A stretch of 64,000 bases of DNA from the NCBI GenBank assembly GCA_958295515.1, contig CATQGW010000001.1:942658-1006657 (forward strand), given 5' to 3'. The notes under the pieces are model-generated. The model saw only the letters and a program-made list of their open reading frames with translations, was not told where the DNA came from and ran no database searches. Position numbers and translations under genes: made by a program. Shown piece by piece: positions 1-8,861 of this stretch (positions within the stretch are counted from its first letter, which is position 1; each line of letters opens with the position of its first letter). Source of the DNA: an uncultured Dehalococcoidia bacterium. Its GTDB lineage: Bacteria; Chloroflexota; Dehalococcoidia; Bin125.

Positions 1-1342
1 TGTTGGGCAACCAAGTGATCCGATCTCCTACTTGAGCGGTTGCGAGTACGGACCCATAGTACCGGCCTACATAGCCCTTGGTGTTGAGTAACAGCGCCTC
101 CGCACTGCTTACCTCGGCGAAGGTGGTTGCGCCGCTGGTGAGGTCGTCGGCGTCCGTCAGGAAGGCGTAGGAACCGGGCCGCACGGCCTCACCGGCCGAG
201 TCGAGATCGTCGTAATAGAGCGGCTCGCGATCGCTGAGCACGGTCGGCGTCAGCCCGGCGACGGCGCCGGCCGCTGCCGAGGCGGGACCCGCTCCGCTCG
301 CGCCGACGGCGCGCAGTTGGAATTGGTAGCGGGCGTCCTCGGTGAGACCGGTCACGGTGTGGCTCGTGGTCAAGGGGAGGGCGCCTACGATCTGCGTCCA
401 GGATCCCCAGCTGCCGTTGTCGGACCGTTGGCGGTACTCCCAGCGCGTCGTGCGTGCCGAGCCGGCGCTCCAGCTGAGCGCGACCGAGCCCGACGCGGCG
501 GTCTGCGCCGACAGCGCCGGCGCGCCCGGCCGCGCGCCGTCATGCGGGAACGCGCGCGACCAGTCGCCCGCGCCGATGTCGTTCCGTGCGCGCACCTGGT
601 AGCGATAGCGTCGGTCCGGGTCCAGACCGTCGTGTAGGTACTCGGTTTCGTCGGCTTCGACCGCCTCGCCGATCGCTGTCCACGAGTCGGGCCAGGTAGT
701 TGCGTCCCAGTCTGTCGCCTGGTAACGCAGCTCGTACGCACAGGCGACAGGCGAACCGTACATCACGGCTGCCTCCCAACCCAGCCGCACCGCAGTACCG
801 GTCGACGCTCCGGACAGGACCGCGCCGGGCGCCAGGCGGTACGGCGGCTCGGTCACCGCCACCTGCAACGTCGCCGTGGCGGTCACGCCGCGGCTGTCTG
901 TCGCGACGACCGTGAACGTTTGGTGCAGCTTGGGATTGGGGTCGCATGGGGGCGGGTCGCTCGGGCGCAGGCCGCAGTCCAGGATGACAGCGCGCCGTTG
1001 TAGATCAAACGGTTGGTCGTCAATGGTGACTGTGTAGGGCGGGACGCCGCCGGAGATACGCGGGCCCAACATTATCCGTTCTGTCCCGTTCGCCTCACAG
1101 AATCCGCCACCGGGGAAGGAATACAGCTGTAGCGTCAAGGGCGGCGCTGGATGGTCAGCTTCAAGAGAGCTTAGTGCGACCCAGATGCTCCAGAGGCGGT
1201 CCTCGAAGCTGCCTGTGGGCTCGATTTCGGCCGTCGTGCGCCGCTCCAGCGTCAGCGCTCCCAGCGCATCTGCGCGCTGCCCTGTGCCGGCACTCAGCCC
1301 CGCGAGCAGCGCCGCCAGCCCCAGTAGCAGCGCCCAGCGCAT
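1..1342 (-). CDS. Secreted fibronectin type III domain protein (partial, C-terminus off window)
   Basis: An uninterrupted reading frame of 447 codons runs from an ATG at 1342 to the window edge, so the C-terminus is missing. Residues 1-26 form a signal peptide with hydrophobic core LLLGLAALLAGL. Residues about 90-165 look like an Ig/PKD-type fold (SGGVPPYTVTIDD, ending TATATLQV). Residues about 170-265 and 270-365 are two fibronectin type III domains, with the typical Y.Y.VRA and YQFQLRA strands. It is probably an exported surface or extracellular binding protein; no catalytic domain is visible. The ligand is unknown. It is transcribed toward the window start, in line with the amidohydrolase upstream of it. 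Confidence 0.8.
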   Translation of the reverse strand, partial: MRWALLLGLAALLAGLSAGTGQRADALGALTLERRTTAEIEPTGSFEDRLWSIWVALSSLEADHPAPPLTLQLYSFPGGGFCEANGTERIMLGPRISGGVPPYTVTIDDQPFDLQRRAVILDCGLRPSDPPPCDPNPKLHQTFTVVATDSRGVTATATLQVAVTEPPYRLAPGAVLSGASTGTAVRLGWEAAVMYGSPVACAYELRYQATDWDATTWPDSWTAIGEAVEADETEYLHDGLDPDRRYRYQVRARNDIGAGDWSRAFPHDGARPGAPALSAQTAASGSVALSWSAGSARTTRWEYRQRSDNGSWGSWTQIVGALPLTTSHTVTGLTEDARYQFQLRAVGASGAGPASAAAGAVAGLTPTVLSDREPLYYDDLDSAGEAVRPGSYAFLTDADDLTSGATTFAEVSSAEALLLNTKGYVGRYYGSVLATAQVGDRITWLPN

Positions 1343-1397
1343 TAGCCGCCTCCTGCCGCTGCGTGCGGCAACGGCGCATCACGGAGCAGGGCGTGGG

Positions 1398-3107
1398 CTA
1401 GACCGAGCGCAGCACCTCGCCGGTGGTCACGCCGGTCGGCTCGCCGTCGCGCATGGTGACGCCGCCGTTGACGATCGAGTAGTGGTAGCCGGTCGCCTTC
1501 TGCAGCAGGCGGCGCTGCTGGGCGGGCAAGTCGTGAACGACCTCGGGGCGCTTGGGGGCGACCGTTTCGGGGTCGAAGATCACAATGTCGGCCTTGTAGC
1601 CGCGGCGCAGCAGGCCGCGCTCGGGCAGCTCCCAGGCGGTGGCCATGTCCCAGGTCAGCAGCTTGACGCCCTGCTCGAGCGTGAGCTCGCCGGCGTTGCG
1701 CACCCAGTGGGTGAGCACGTGGGTTTGCAGCGAGCAGTCCATGATCTGCGAGACATGCGCGCCGCCGTCGCTGAAGGTCACCAGCGAGCGCGGCTCACGC
1801 ATGATCTCCAGCACCGTGTCCTGGTACTCGTTGGCCAGCGGCACCATGTAGATCGTCTCGAGGTCCTGCTCGATGCCGATCTGCAGCATCGTTTCGATCG
1901 GGTCCTCCTCGCGCTCGCGCGCCAGTTCGCCGAGTGAGCGGTTGGGCGTGCCGTCAACGTGATCGAGGATGAAGACCCAGTCCCAGTCCGCCGGCTTGCG
2001 CGCCTGCGCCGGCATCACCTTGGTGAAATCTTCCTCTTCGTAGTTGGCGATGTGTACGAGCCTGGCGCGGGTTTCGGGGTCGCGGAAGGCGGCCAGCTGC
2101 TCGTCGAACGGTCGCTTGCGCAGATCGCGCCAGAGCGAGAGGCGGTCGAAGGGCATCTCGGTGCGGTAGGACCAGTTGGTCGCCAGCTGGCGGGAGTGCG
2201 CCTGGCCGAACATCCGCGCGCCGCGCGAGGCGGCTTCGGCGGCGTTCTCGAACCAGCGCTTCCAGCCGTTGGGCTCCGCGCGGCGGCTGGAGAGGGCGGG
2301 GAAGAAGATCGGGCGTCCGGAGTCCACAGCGAGGTCGCGCAGGCGGTTCTCGTAGTGGTTCGGATCGTTGGGGTCCTGCCCCATCGTCGGCTCGCCGCTG
2401 ATCTCGACCATCCCGCGGTTCAGCGCGCCCAGCTCCATCACCAGCTCGCAGACCTCGTTCCAGTCGGCCAGACGGCTCGGCACGGGGTCGCCCTCGGAGG
2501 TTTTGTGGGCGGGCGAGCGGGTGGTCGAGAAACCCATCGCGCCGGCCTGCACGGCCTCGCTCAGGATTCGCTTCATCTCGGCGCGGTCCGCGTCGCTCGA
2601 TGCCTCGGTGAAGGCGCGCTCGCGCATCACGTAGGTGCGCAGCGCGGTGTGTCCGACATAACCGCCGTAGTTCAGACCCTTGGGGGTCTGCTCGAGGAAG
2701 TCGAGGTACTCGGGGAAGGTTTCCCAGGTCCAGGCGACGCCGGCGCGCTGCGCCTCGGCGGGGATGTCCTCGACCGCCTCCAGGGTGCGCATCAGCAGGT
2801 CCTGGTCGTCGGGGTGGCAGGGCGCGAGCGTGAACCCGCAGTTGCCCATGATCACGGAGGTCACGCCGTGATACGAGGACGAGGTGCCGTAGGGGTCCCA
2901 GGACACCTGCGCGTCGAAGTGGGTGTGTCCGTCGATGAAGCCGGGCGCGACGACCAGCCCGTCGGCGTCGATCTCCTCGCGTCCGGCGTCGGCAATCCGC
3001 CCAATCGAGGCGATTCGCCCGTTCCGGATGGCCAGGTCGGCGCGGAAGCGCGGCGCTCCCGAGCCGTCCACAATCGTCCCGCCGCGAATCACGATGTCGT
3101 AGGTCAT
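1398..3107 (-). CDS. N-acyl-D-amino-acid deacylase-like amidohydrolase
   Basis: The 569-residue product belongs to the D-aminoacylase branch of the amidohydrolase superfamily, zinc hydrolases that remove acyl groups from amino acids or related amides. The N-terminal strand MTYDIVIRGGTIVDG is followed by the metal motif GHTHFD (His61, His63), the family cysteine in MGNCGF (Cys90), and the late DGGAH motif carrying the catalytic aspartate. I start at the ATG at 3107 because the conserved protein begins there; the open frame extends upstream into the divergent antitoxin gene. Natural substrate is not predictable. Length fits the longer members of the family. Confidence 0.85.
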   Translation of the reverse strand: MTYDIVIRGGTIVDGSGAPRFRADLAIRNGRIASIGRIADAGREEIDADGLVVAPGFIDGHTHFDAQVSWDPYGTSSSYHGVTSVIMGNCGFTLAPCHPDDQDLLMRTLEAVEDIPAEAQRAGVAWTWETFPEYLDFLEQTPKGLNYGGYVGHTALRTYVMRERAFTEASSDADRAEMKRILSEAVQAGAMGFSTTRSPAHKTSEGDPVPSRLADWNEVCELVMELGALNRGMVEISGEPTMGQDPNDPNHYENRLRDLAVDSGRPIFFPALSSRRAEPNGWKRWFENAAEAASRGARMFGQAHSRQLATNWSYRTEMPFDRLSLWRDLRKRPFDEQLAAFRDPETRARLVHIANYEEEDFTKVMPAQARKPADWDWVFILDHVDGTPNRSLGELAREREEDPIETMLQIGIEQDLETIYMVPLANEYQDTVLEIMREPRSLVTFSDGGAHVSQIMDCSLQTHVLTHWVRNAGELTLEQGVKLLTWDMATAWELPERGLLRRGYKADIVIFDPETVAPKRPEVVHDLPAQQRRLLQKATGYHYSIVNGGVTMRDGEPTGVTTGEVLRSV

Positions 3108-3221
3108 GCGCTGCCTCACCTCAGTTTGCGCCCAAGAGTCCCATGCATAGTAGGCGAACGCGCTGCGCCATGCCGCGGTTGCGCGCAGCTGGGTAGGATT
3201 GAGCGCGAGGAGGTTGGCGGC

Positions 3222-3926
3222 GTGCAGTTCGACAAAGACGATCGGCGATTTTGGCGGCGCTACACGGCGAACGAGGCGGCGCGCTTTCTGGGGATGTCGC
3301 GGCACACGCTGCGCGGCTGGTTCTGCGAAGCGCCGGGTTGCGCGCCGCTCTTCGGCGAGCGAGCGCGGCGGGCGGGCGAGGATTTCCATCTCTCCTTCGC
3401 CGAACTGGTTGAAGCGCATGTGGCCCAGCGCTACATCGAGCTGGGCGTGTCGGAGGAGCGGCTGCGGCAAGTGCGGCCGTTCCTGCTGGAGACGATTGAT
3501 CCGGATCACCCCTTCGCCGCGCGCGCGTTCCTGTTCAGGGGCTCAGATCAGCTGCACAAATTCTCGCTGGAGCATCCCGCCGATTGCGAGGCCGACGTGA
3601 TGGCGGTCTACGAGCGGTACGAAGGGTCTCGGTGGGGTACCTGGCGGCATCTGCCGAAACTGGTCGAGGCGCTCTCGCAGCTCGATTACGATCCGGTCGC
3701 GCCGCGTTCGCTGGCCTACCGCTTCCACCCCTATGGGACGGATATCCCCATCGTGATCTTCCCGCCCTGCGGCAGCGGCCGGCTCACGGTCAAAGGCGAG
3801 AATCTGCTCGCGGAGATTCTCGCCGGTCAGTATCGGCGCGGCGAGACGGTCGAAGCGATCGCCGACGATTACGAACTTCCCGAGGACGTAGTGAGGCTGG
3901 TGGTGACATCGTTGAGCTCGAGCTAA
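3222..3926 (+). CDS. DUF433/MerR-like antitoxin of a PIN-like TA pair
   Basis: The 234-residue protein starts with a MerR-like helix-turn-helix (YTANEAARFLGMSRHTLRGW, residues about 14-33). It ends with a DUF433-type domain (GRLTVKGENLLAEILAG...YELPEDVVR), the architecture of VapB-like antitoxins that pair with PIN-like nucleases. The GTG at 3222 is chosen because GAGGAGG lies at 3207-3213, eight bases upstream. The gene is divergent from the amidohydrolase and is followed without a gap by the toxin-like gene. It probably neutralises that toxin and represses the promoter; this is inferred from family architecture. Confidence 0.7.
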   Translation: MQFDKDDRRFWRRYTANEAARFLGMSRHTLRGWFCEAPGCAPLFGERARRAGEDFHLSFAELVEAHVAQRYIELGVSEERLRQVRPFLLETIDPDHPFAARAFLFRGSDQLHKFSLEHPADCEADVMAVYERYEGSRWGTWRHLPKLVEALSQLDYDPVAPRSLAYRFHPYGTDIPIVIFPPCGSGRLTVKGENLLAEILAGQYRRGETVEAIADDYELPEDVVRLVVTSLSSS

Positions 3927-3928
3927 CG

Positions 3929-4342
3929 CTGTTTTTCGACGAGAACATCGGTACCCGCGTTCCCCGGACGCTACGGAATGTGGGGCCGGACACGATCGGC
4001 TACAAGTATCTGAACGAGCATTACCGCCGTGAGCACGGCCTGCGCGACAATGTGCTCGACACGGAATGGCTGCGGCTGGTCGGCGAGCAGGGATGGCTGG
4101 CGATCACGCGAGACTTGCAAATCCTTGAGCGCGAAGTTGAGCGCAGGACGCTGATTGAGAGTCGGGCGCGCGTCATCATCATCCGCCCGGGCGACGCCTT
4201 GTGGAGCGAGATGCTCGAGTTTCTGCTCGCCCAGATTGACTGGCTGCGGCGTATCTACGGCGAAGTCCCGCCGCCGTTCGTTTGCATTGCACATATCGCC
4301 GAACCTGTCGAACAGGCTCGATTCGTCGACCTCTCGCTCTAG
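3929..4342 (+). CDS. PIN-like (DUF5615-type) toxin, unusual start codon
   Basis: The product begins FFDENIGTRVP and later has LAITRDL, matching the PIN-like DUF5615 toxin fold with its conserved early Asp-Glu and the ITRD strand. It is likely a ribonuclease toxin. No ATG, GTG or TTG lies near the expected N-terminus in this frame; the nearest plausible start is CTG at 3929, three bases beyond the antitoxin stop, so translation may depend on coupling. The next canonical start (GTG within NVGPD) would remove the first catalytic acid. The 3' end overlaps the convergent GMC gene by four bases. Start is uncertain; identity is moderately supported. Confidence 0.6.
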   Translation: MFFDENIGTRVPRTLRNVGPDTIGYKYLNEHYRREHGLRDNVLDTEWLRLVGEQGWLAITRDLQILEREVERRTLIESRARVIIIRPGDALWSEMLEFLLAQIDWLRRIYGEVPPPFVCIAHIAEPVEQARFVDLSL

Positions 4343-5853
4343 TCGTCGGCCATCCACTCGGCGATGCGCTCGCCGATCACCATGCTGGTGAAGTTGGTGT
4401 TGGCGCGGATCAGCGTGGGCATAATCGAGGCGTCGGCGACGCGCAGCCCTGCTACCCCGAACACCTGACCCTCCGAATCGACCACCGCGCCCTCGGCCGG
4501 ATCCTGACCCATTGCGCAGGTGCAGGTGGGGTGCGCCATGCTGGTGCAGGTGTTGTGAATCCAGGCGTCGAGCAAATCGTCGTCGTTGGCCGTGGTCTCG
4601 TCGAAATCGACTGCGCCATCGTGGTGCTGCGCCAGCGACGGCTCTTGCGAAAGCCGCCAGGCGAGGCGCGCGCCCTCGCGCAGCCGGCGGCGATCCTCTT
4701 CGTGATCGTCGAAGCGCACATCGATCTGCGGGTGGTCGCGGTAATCGGCGCTGGCCAGCGTGACCGCCCCGTATGAGTTGGGCAGTTGCACGCCCGGCGC
4801 GATCGCGAACGTGTTCTCAACTTCGCGGATGCCCGCCTGCATGTGCCCCAGCAGGTAGACCTGCATATCGTTGAACTCGCCGCCCTCGGCGGTGTAGCGC
4901 AGCAGCGTCTGCGCCAGCGGCTGCTCGGGATCCGCGACACCCTCGCGGGCGCGGAACAGCATCGGCGTCATCGGGTGATCCATCAGCCGCTTGCCCACGC
5001 CGGGCAGGTCGGCGACCGACTCGATTTCCAGCGCTGCGAGCTCGTCGGCGGGGCCGATGCCGGAGCGCAGCAGGATCGCGGGGCTCTGAATTGCGCCCGC
5101 CGAGATCACGATTTCCTTGCCGCGCACGGTTTGCAGCTCGCCGCCGCAATCCACCCGCAGACCGACCGCGCGTCCGTCTTCGACCAGCACGCGGTCAACC
5201 AGGCAGCCGCTGCGCAAGGTCAGGTTGAGCCGATGCCGGGCCGCGGCGAGGTAGCCGAGATTGGCCGACCAGCGCACCATTCCGCGCCGATTCATCGCCA
5301 GCGGGGAGATGCCGGTGCTCTCCGGATCGTTCTGGTCGTTGGTCTGCTCGAAACCCAGCGCGACGCAGGCGTCGTAGAAGCCGCGCTGCACCGCCTCCAT
5401 CTCCTCGCGCTTCCAGCGCAGCACGGGGATCGGCCCGCCCTGCCCGTGGAAGTCGCCGCCCTCATCCTGGTCGTCCTCGATGCGGCGGAAGTAGGGCAGG
5501 CACTCCGCCCAGGACCAGCGTTCGTCGCCGGTCAGTTCCGCCCAGCGGTCGTAGTCGCCGGGCGCGCCGCGGATCGCGACGCCGGTGTTGATCGCCGAAG
5601 AGCCGCCGACCAGCTTGCCGCGCGGCATCGGCTGGTCGCGCCCCGGCACGTAGGTTGCGGTGAAGCCCCAGTCGTGGCGCACCACCGACGGCTCGTGGAT
5701 GCTCGCCACATCTTCGGGCAACGTCTCCACACTGGCGTAGTCCGGCCCCGCTTCAAGCAGCAGCACGGAGCGCTCGGCATCCTCGCTCAGCCGCGCCGCC
5801 AGCACCGCGCCGGCCGAGCCTGCGCCCACGATGATCACGTCGTATTCCATCAC
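4339..5853 (-). CDS. GMC family oxidoreductase (choline dehydrogenase-like)
   Basis: The 504-residue flavoprotein opens with the FAD-binding Rossmann motif DVIIVGAGSAGAVLAARL, then KLVGGSSAINTGVAIRG, the GMC signature region. Near the C-terminus HPTCTCAMG supplies the active-site histidine, and ANTNFTSMVIGE the second catalytic position. GMC enzymes oxidise alcohols or sugars using FAD. There is no signal peptide, so it is cytoplasmic. The substrate cannot be called; choline is only a family label. It stands alone, tail to tail with the toxin gene, and is separated from the MFS carrier by a stretch that holds a broken antitoxin. Confidence 0.87.
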   Translation of the reverse strand: MMEYDVIIVGAGSAGAVLAARLSEDAERSVLLLEAGPDYASVETLPEDVASIHEPSVVRHDWGFTATYVPGRDQPMPRGKLVGGSSAINTGVAIRGAPGDYDRWAELTGDERWSWAECLPYFRRIEDDQDEGGDFHGQGGPIPVLRWKREEMEAVQRGFYDACVALGFEQTNDQNDPESTGISPLAMNRRGMVRWSANLGYLAAARHRLNLTLRSGCLVDRVLVEDGRAVGLRVDCGGELQTVRGKEIVISAGAIQSPAILLRSGIGPADELAALEIESVADLPGVGKRLMDHPMTPMLFRAREGVADPEQPLAQTLLRYTAEGGEFNDMQVYLLGHMQAGIREVENTFAIAPGVQLPNSYGAVTLASADYRDHPQIDVRFDDHEEDRRRLREGARLAWRLSQEPSLAQHHDGAVDFDETTANDDDLLDAWIHNTCTSMAHPTCTCAMGQDPAEGAVVDSEGQVFGVAGLRVADASIMPTLIRANTNFTSMVIGERIAEWMADD

Positions 5854-5891
5854 TGGTTCCTCTCATGCCGGCCGCTGCGGCGCGAGTCATT

Positions 5892-6103
5892 CTAGCGAGC
5901 GTCCGTCGGACTGCGGCACCCGGCTACAGTCCGCAGCCATGGCGTCTCGTTTCCGCTGCCGCCCTCACGCTCACGGGTGAGTCGCTGACGGATCGCGGTG
6001 CGCACCCAATCGCTCATGCTCCGATCTTCGACCCACGCGAAGCATTCAAAGCCTCGCGGTCTTCAAGCAGCATGCGCACGTCAATCCGTTCGGTGCGGTT
6101 CAT
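5892..6103 (-). pseudogene. Broken ribbon-helix-helix-type antitoxin
   Basis: An ATG at 6103 opens a 29-codon frame (MNRTERIDVRMLLEDREAL...) that stops with TGA at 6014. This overlaps an ATG at 6017 opening a second frame, MSDWVRTAIRQRLTRERE, ending at 5892. The two halves read together resemble a small CopG/RHH antitoxin whose C-terminal helix typically reads like SDWVREAIR.RL. A one-base frameshift is the simplest explanation, but two overlapping micro-ORFs are possible. No toxin follows. The rest of 5854-6229 shows nothing recognisable. Confidence 0.35.
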
Positions 6104-6229
6104 GGTGCTCAGCTTACCGCGTCAGCATCCGACTTTGTCGGACATTGCCCAACGACGCCAGCGACATCAATCGATTCGTTCCTGCAATGTTTCTGCAATT
6201 GAAGCAGTATCGCAATATGCATCATCGCT

Positions 6230-7612
6230 TCAGTCATCGGGCTGACGAGCTGCGGGCGTTATTGGACGGGGGGCGGCTCGGTTAGGGCGGAACATAGCGA
6301 TTGTCTGCATTGCCTGGTGCGCGCTGCCAGCGCGCATGCCTCGCATCCCCGGCAGCTGCGGCCGATTTGCAATGAACACCCAGGCCGCGCCGGTCAGCGC
6401 GCCCAGGCCGAGCACGGTGAAGGGGATCTCGTAGCTGCCGGTGGCGTCGTAGAGGACGGCTGAGAGGAATCCACCCACAGTCATAAATGCCGACATCACT
6501 ACCGACGACCAGCCCATGATCTGGCCGAAGCTCGAAGCTCCGAAATAATCGGCGCGTAGCGCGGTGATCAGCGGCGCTCTCGATCCCCAGGCCAGTCCGT
6601 TGACGATTGCCGCCAACAGCACCACCTCGTACGACGCCGCAAACGCCAACAGGATCGCCGCAGCGCAGTGACCGAACATCGCCGGAATCAACAGCAACCG
6701 CTTCGAGTATCGATCACCGAGATAGCCCATCCCGAGCTGGCCGATTAGCTGAGCGAGATTCATCACCGTGTATGCGATCCCTGCGTGCGTTAACGTCAGG
6801 CCGTCGATCTCGGTGACCAGTAGAGTGAAGTGGACGAAGATGCCGGAGATCACCAGCAGCGGAGCACCGTGGGCCAGCGCCAAACCCCAGAAGGCGCGCG
6901 TCCGCAGCGCCTCCCTGGCCGTGAAATCGCGATGACGACGCGGGCCGGCATCGGCGCGCGGCTTCGCCGGCGCCTTTGAGGATGCGTGTTCTTCCGCAGC
7001 CGCAGGTCCGCCATCCTTGACGAAGCCGCGGTCCTCTGGACGCCGCACAAACAAGGTCGCCAGGATCTGGCCGAATACGAATAGCACGATGCCGGAGACC
7101 ACAGCGGCGTTGCGCCAGCCGATCTCCTGGATCATGTACCCCACCGGAGTTGCGAGGAACCCGCCAAGCGCGAACCCCGTGGACATGTAGCCGAGCGCCC
7201 GTGACCGGAGGCGTTCGAACCATGTCACCACTGCCACCGAGACGGTCATGAAGCCGCCCACCGACGCACCGATCGCGACGGCGAAGTAGAAGCCGATGAA
7301 TGTGCCTTGGCTCCACAGTTGGGAGAATGCGAGCAGTCCAAGGGCCGTTGAGCAGATGCCGATCCGCATCATCGTTTGAGGTCCGAAACGGTCGATCAGC
7401 CAGCCCTGGATTGGCCCGAGCACGCCGGATTCGATCCGGGTCAGCATGAATGCCAGACCGAACAGCGTCGCGGGCCAGAGGAACTCCGCCTTGAGCTCAG
7501 CCACGTAAAAGTGGAAGGCGTGCATGATCAACCCGCCCATGAGCATGTTGATCACGATGCCCGCCCCGACGATGTACCAGCCGTAGAAGAGGCGGGGCGC
7601 GCGCAGTCGCAA
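6230..7612 (-). CDS. MFS transporter (OFA/monocarboxylate-like)
   Basis: This 460-residue protein has about twelve hydrophobic segments in two six-helix halves, separated by a charged cytoplasmic loop at residues about 195-225 (rich in A, K, R and E). The N-terminus FYGWYIVGAGIVINM and the loop WLIDRFGPQTMMRIG resemble oxalate/formate-antiporter and monocarboxylate carriers. It likely moves an organic acid across the inner membrane. The last 30 residues (from GMRGMRAGS) are basic, proline-rich and unlike the family, suggesting a shifted or extended 3' end. It is a single gene with a repeat element upstream. Confidence 0.82.
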   Translation of the reverse strand: MRLRAPRLFYGWYIVGAGIVINMLMGGLIMHAFHFYVAELKAEFLWPATLFGLAFMLTRIESGVLGPIQGWLIDRFGPQTMMRIGICSTALGLLAFSQLWSQGTFIGFYFAVAIGASVGGFMTVSVAVVTWFERLRSRALGYMSTGFALGGFLATPVGYMIQEIGWRNAAVVSGIVLFVFGQILATLFVRRPEDRGFVKDGGPAAAEEHASSKAPAKPRADAGPRRHRDFTAREALRTRAFWGLALAHGAPLLVISGIFVHFTLLVTEIDGLTLTHAGIAYTVMNLAQLIGQLGMGYLGDRYSKRLLLIPAMFGHCAAAILLAFAASYEVVLLAAIVNGLAWGSRAPLITALRADYFGASSFGQIMGWSSVVMSAFMTVGGFLSAVLYDATGSYEIPFTVLGLGALTGAAWVFIANRPQLPGMRGMRAGSAHQAMQTIAMFRPNRAAPRPITPAARQPDD

Positions 7613-7714
7613 AACGTCTCCTCGGGCGCGAAACAGGCTGCGCGCCGAGGCGGCGGCAGGCGCTCAACCCACCGATTATACGGACGCCTCCCTTTCGCAC
7701 ATTCGCGCCCGTCT

Positions 7715-7801
7715 CCGTCATTCCCGCCCTCGAGCGAGCGATCTCATCGCGGGGCTCTGAGGTCGAGCAGCGAGATACCCGCGGCAAGCGCGGGTATGAC
7801 G
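7715..7801. repeat. REP/MITE-like dispersed repeat, copy 1
   Basis: The 7613-7902 gap holds a repeat that begins CCGTCATTCCCGCCC and ends with the arm GAGATACCCGCGGCAAGCG followed by CGGGTATGACG. Each arm is itself a small palindrome, and the two arms face each other around a short spacer. Related copies occur at 11512-11598, 18999-19031, 32376-32557, 35288-35455 and 63150-63200. It lies in the shared promoter region of the divergent MFS and cyclase genes. No coding content was seen in the rest of the gap. Confidence 0.7.
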
Positions 7802-7902
7802 AGGAAGAGGGCGGGAGATGTACCGCGCGCTGAGCGGGCGGGGGCGCGCTGGGCAGGCCTACTCTGGCATACTGCCCGCGATCAGCGAAAGCGAGGTGGC
7901 CG

Positions 7903-8838
7903 ATGGCCGAATCACAGGGGACCCGCGCGGATGTGGACGCGCTCGCGCAGCAGCTCTCCAACTGGGGGCGCTGGGGCGACGACGATGAGCGCGGCACGCT
8001 CAATTTCATCACGCCCGAAACGGCCGCGGCGGCGGCGGCGCTGGTGCAGGACGGCGTGAGCGTCTCCTGCGCGCTCGAACTGGCCAAGGCGCCCGCCGCC
8101 GACAACCCGACGCCGGTGATGCACATGATGACGCTGGCCGGCGACGCCAGTGGGCAGTCGCGCATCGCCGGACTGGAATCGACCGGCGACTACTTTGCGA
8201 TTGCCCCGCACGGGATGGCCAACACGCACATCGACGCGCTCTGCCACATCCTCGATCAGGGCAAGATGTACAACGGCTTCGACGCCTCCGAGGTGCTCAG
8301 CACGGGGGCGATGCGCAACTCGATTATGGCCGGCGAGAACGGCATCGTCAGCCGCGGGGTGCTGCTCGATATCGCCGCGCTCAAGGGCGTCGACTGGCTC
8401 GAACCGGGCGCGCCGATCAGCGTCGCGGACCTCGAAGCGGCTGAAGCGCGACAGAACGTGCAGGTCCGCTCGGGCGACATTCTGCTGATTCGCACGGGGC
8501 GCGACACGCGCCGCGAAGCGGAGGGCGCCTGGCCGCCTTTCCAAGGCATGGCCGGGCTGATGCTGGAAACGCTGCCCTGGCTGCGCGAGCGCGAAGTTGC
8601 GATCCTCGGCTGCGACGGCATCTCCGACCTGCTCCCTTCCAACGTCGAGGGATCGCCGCTGCCGATTCACCACATCATCATCACCTACATGGGTGTGCAT
8701 CTGATCGACAACGCGCGGCTTGGGCCGTTGGGCGCGGCCTGCGCGGAGCGCAACCGCTGGGAGTTCCTGCTGACCATCGCCCCGCTGCGGCTGGCCGGCG
8801 GCACCGCCTCGCCGATCAACCCGATCGCGCTGTTCTGA
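7903..8838 (+). CDS. Cyclase family protein (kynurenine formamidase-like hydrolase)
   Basis: The 311-residue protein matches the metal-dependent cyclase/formamidase fold. The motif HGMANTHIDALCH contains the spaced His-Asp-His metal ligands of the HxGTHxDxxxH signature, with M-A in place of the usual G. The tail FLLTIAPLRLAGGTASPINP is typical of the long subfamily. Members hydrolyse amide, carbamate or lactone bonds. It is followed at 23 bases by a CoA-transferase, suggesting a shared catabolic role. The start ATG at 7903 follows the purine-rich GAAAGCGAGGTGG. Confidence 0.85.
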   Translation: MAESQGTRADVDALAQQLSNWGRWGDDDERGTLNFITPETAAAAAALVQDGVSVSCALELAKAPAADNPTPVMHMMTLAGDASGQSRIAGLESTGDYFAIAPHGMANTHIDALCHILDQGKMYNGFDASEVLSTGAMRNSIMAGENGIVSRGVLLDIAALKGVDWLEPGAPISVADLEAAEARQNVQVRSGDILLIRTGRDTRREAEGAWPPFQGMAGLMLETLPWLREREVAILGCDGISDLLPSNVEGSPLPIHHIIITYMGVHLIDNARLGPLGAACAERNRWEFLLTIAPLRLAGGTASPINPIALF

Positions 8839-8861
8839 GCGCCTCTGGATGGAGTTTCCGC

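Noticed and set aside
1..1342. Several short plus- and minus-strand frames in the first 1.3 kb
   Set aside because: The single minus-strand frame from 1342 to the window edge has a signal peptide and FN3 domains and explains the region.
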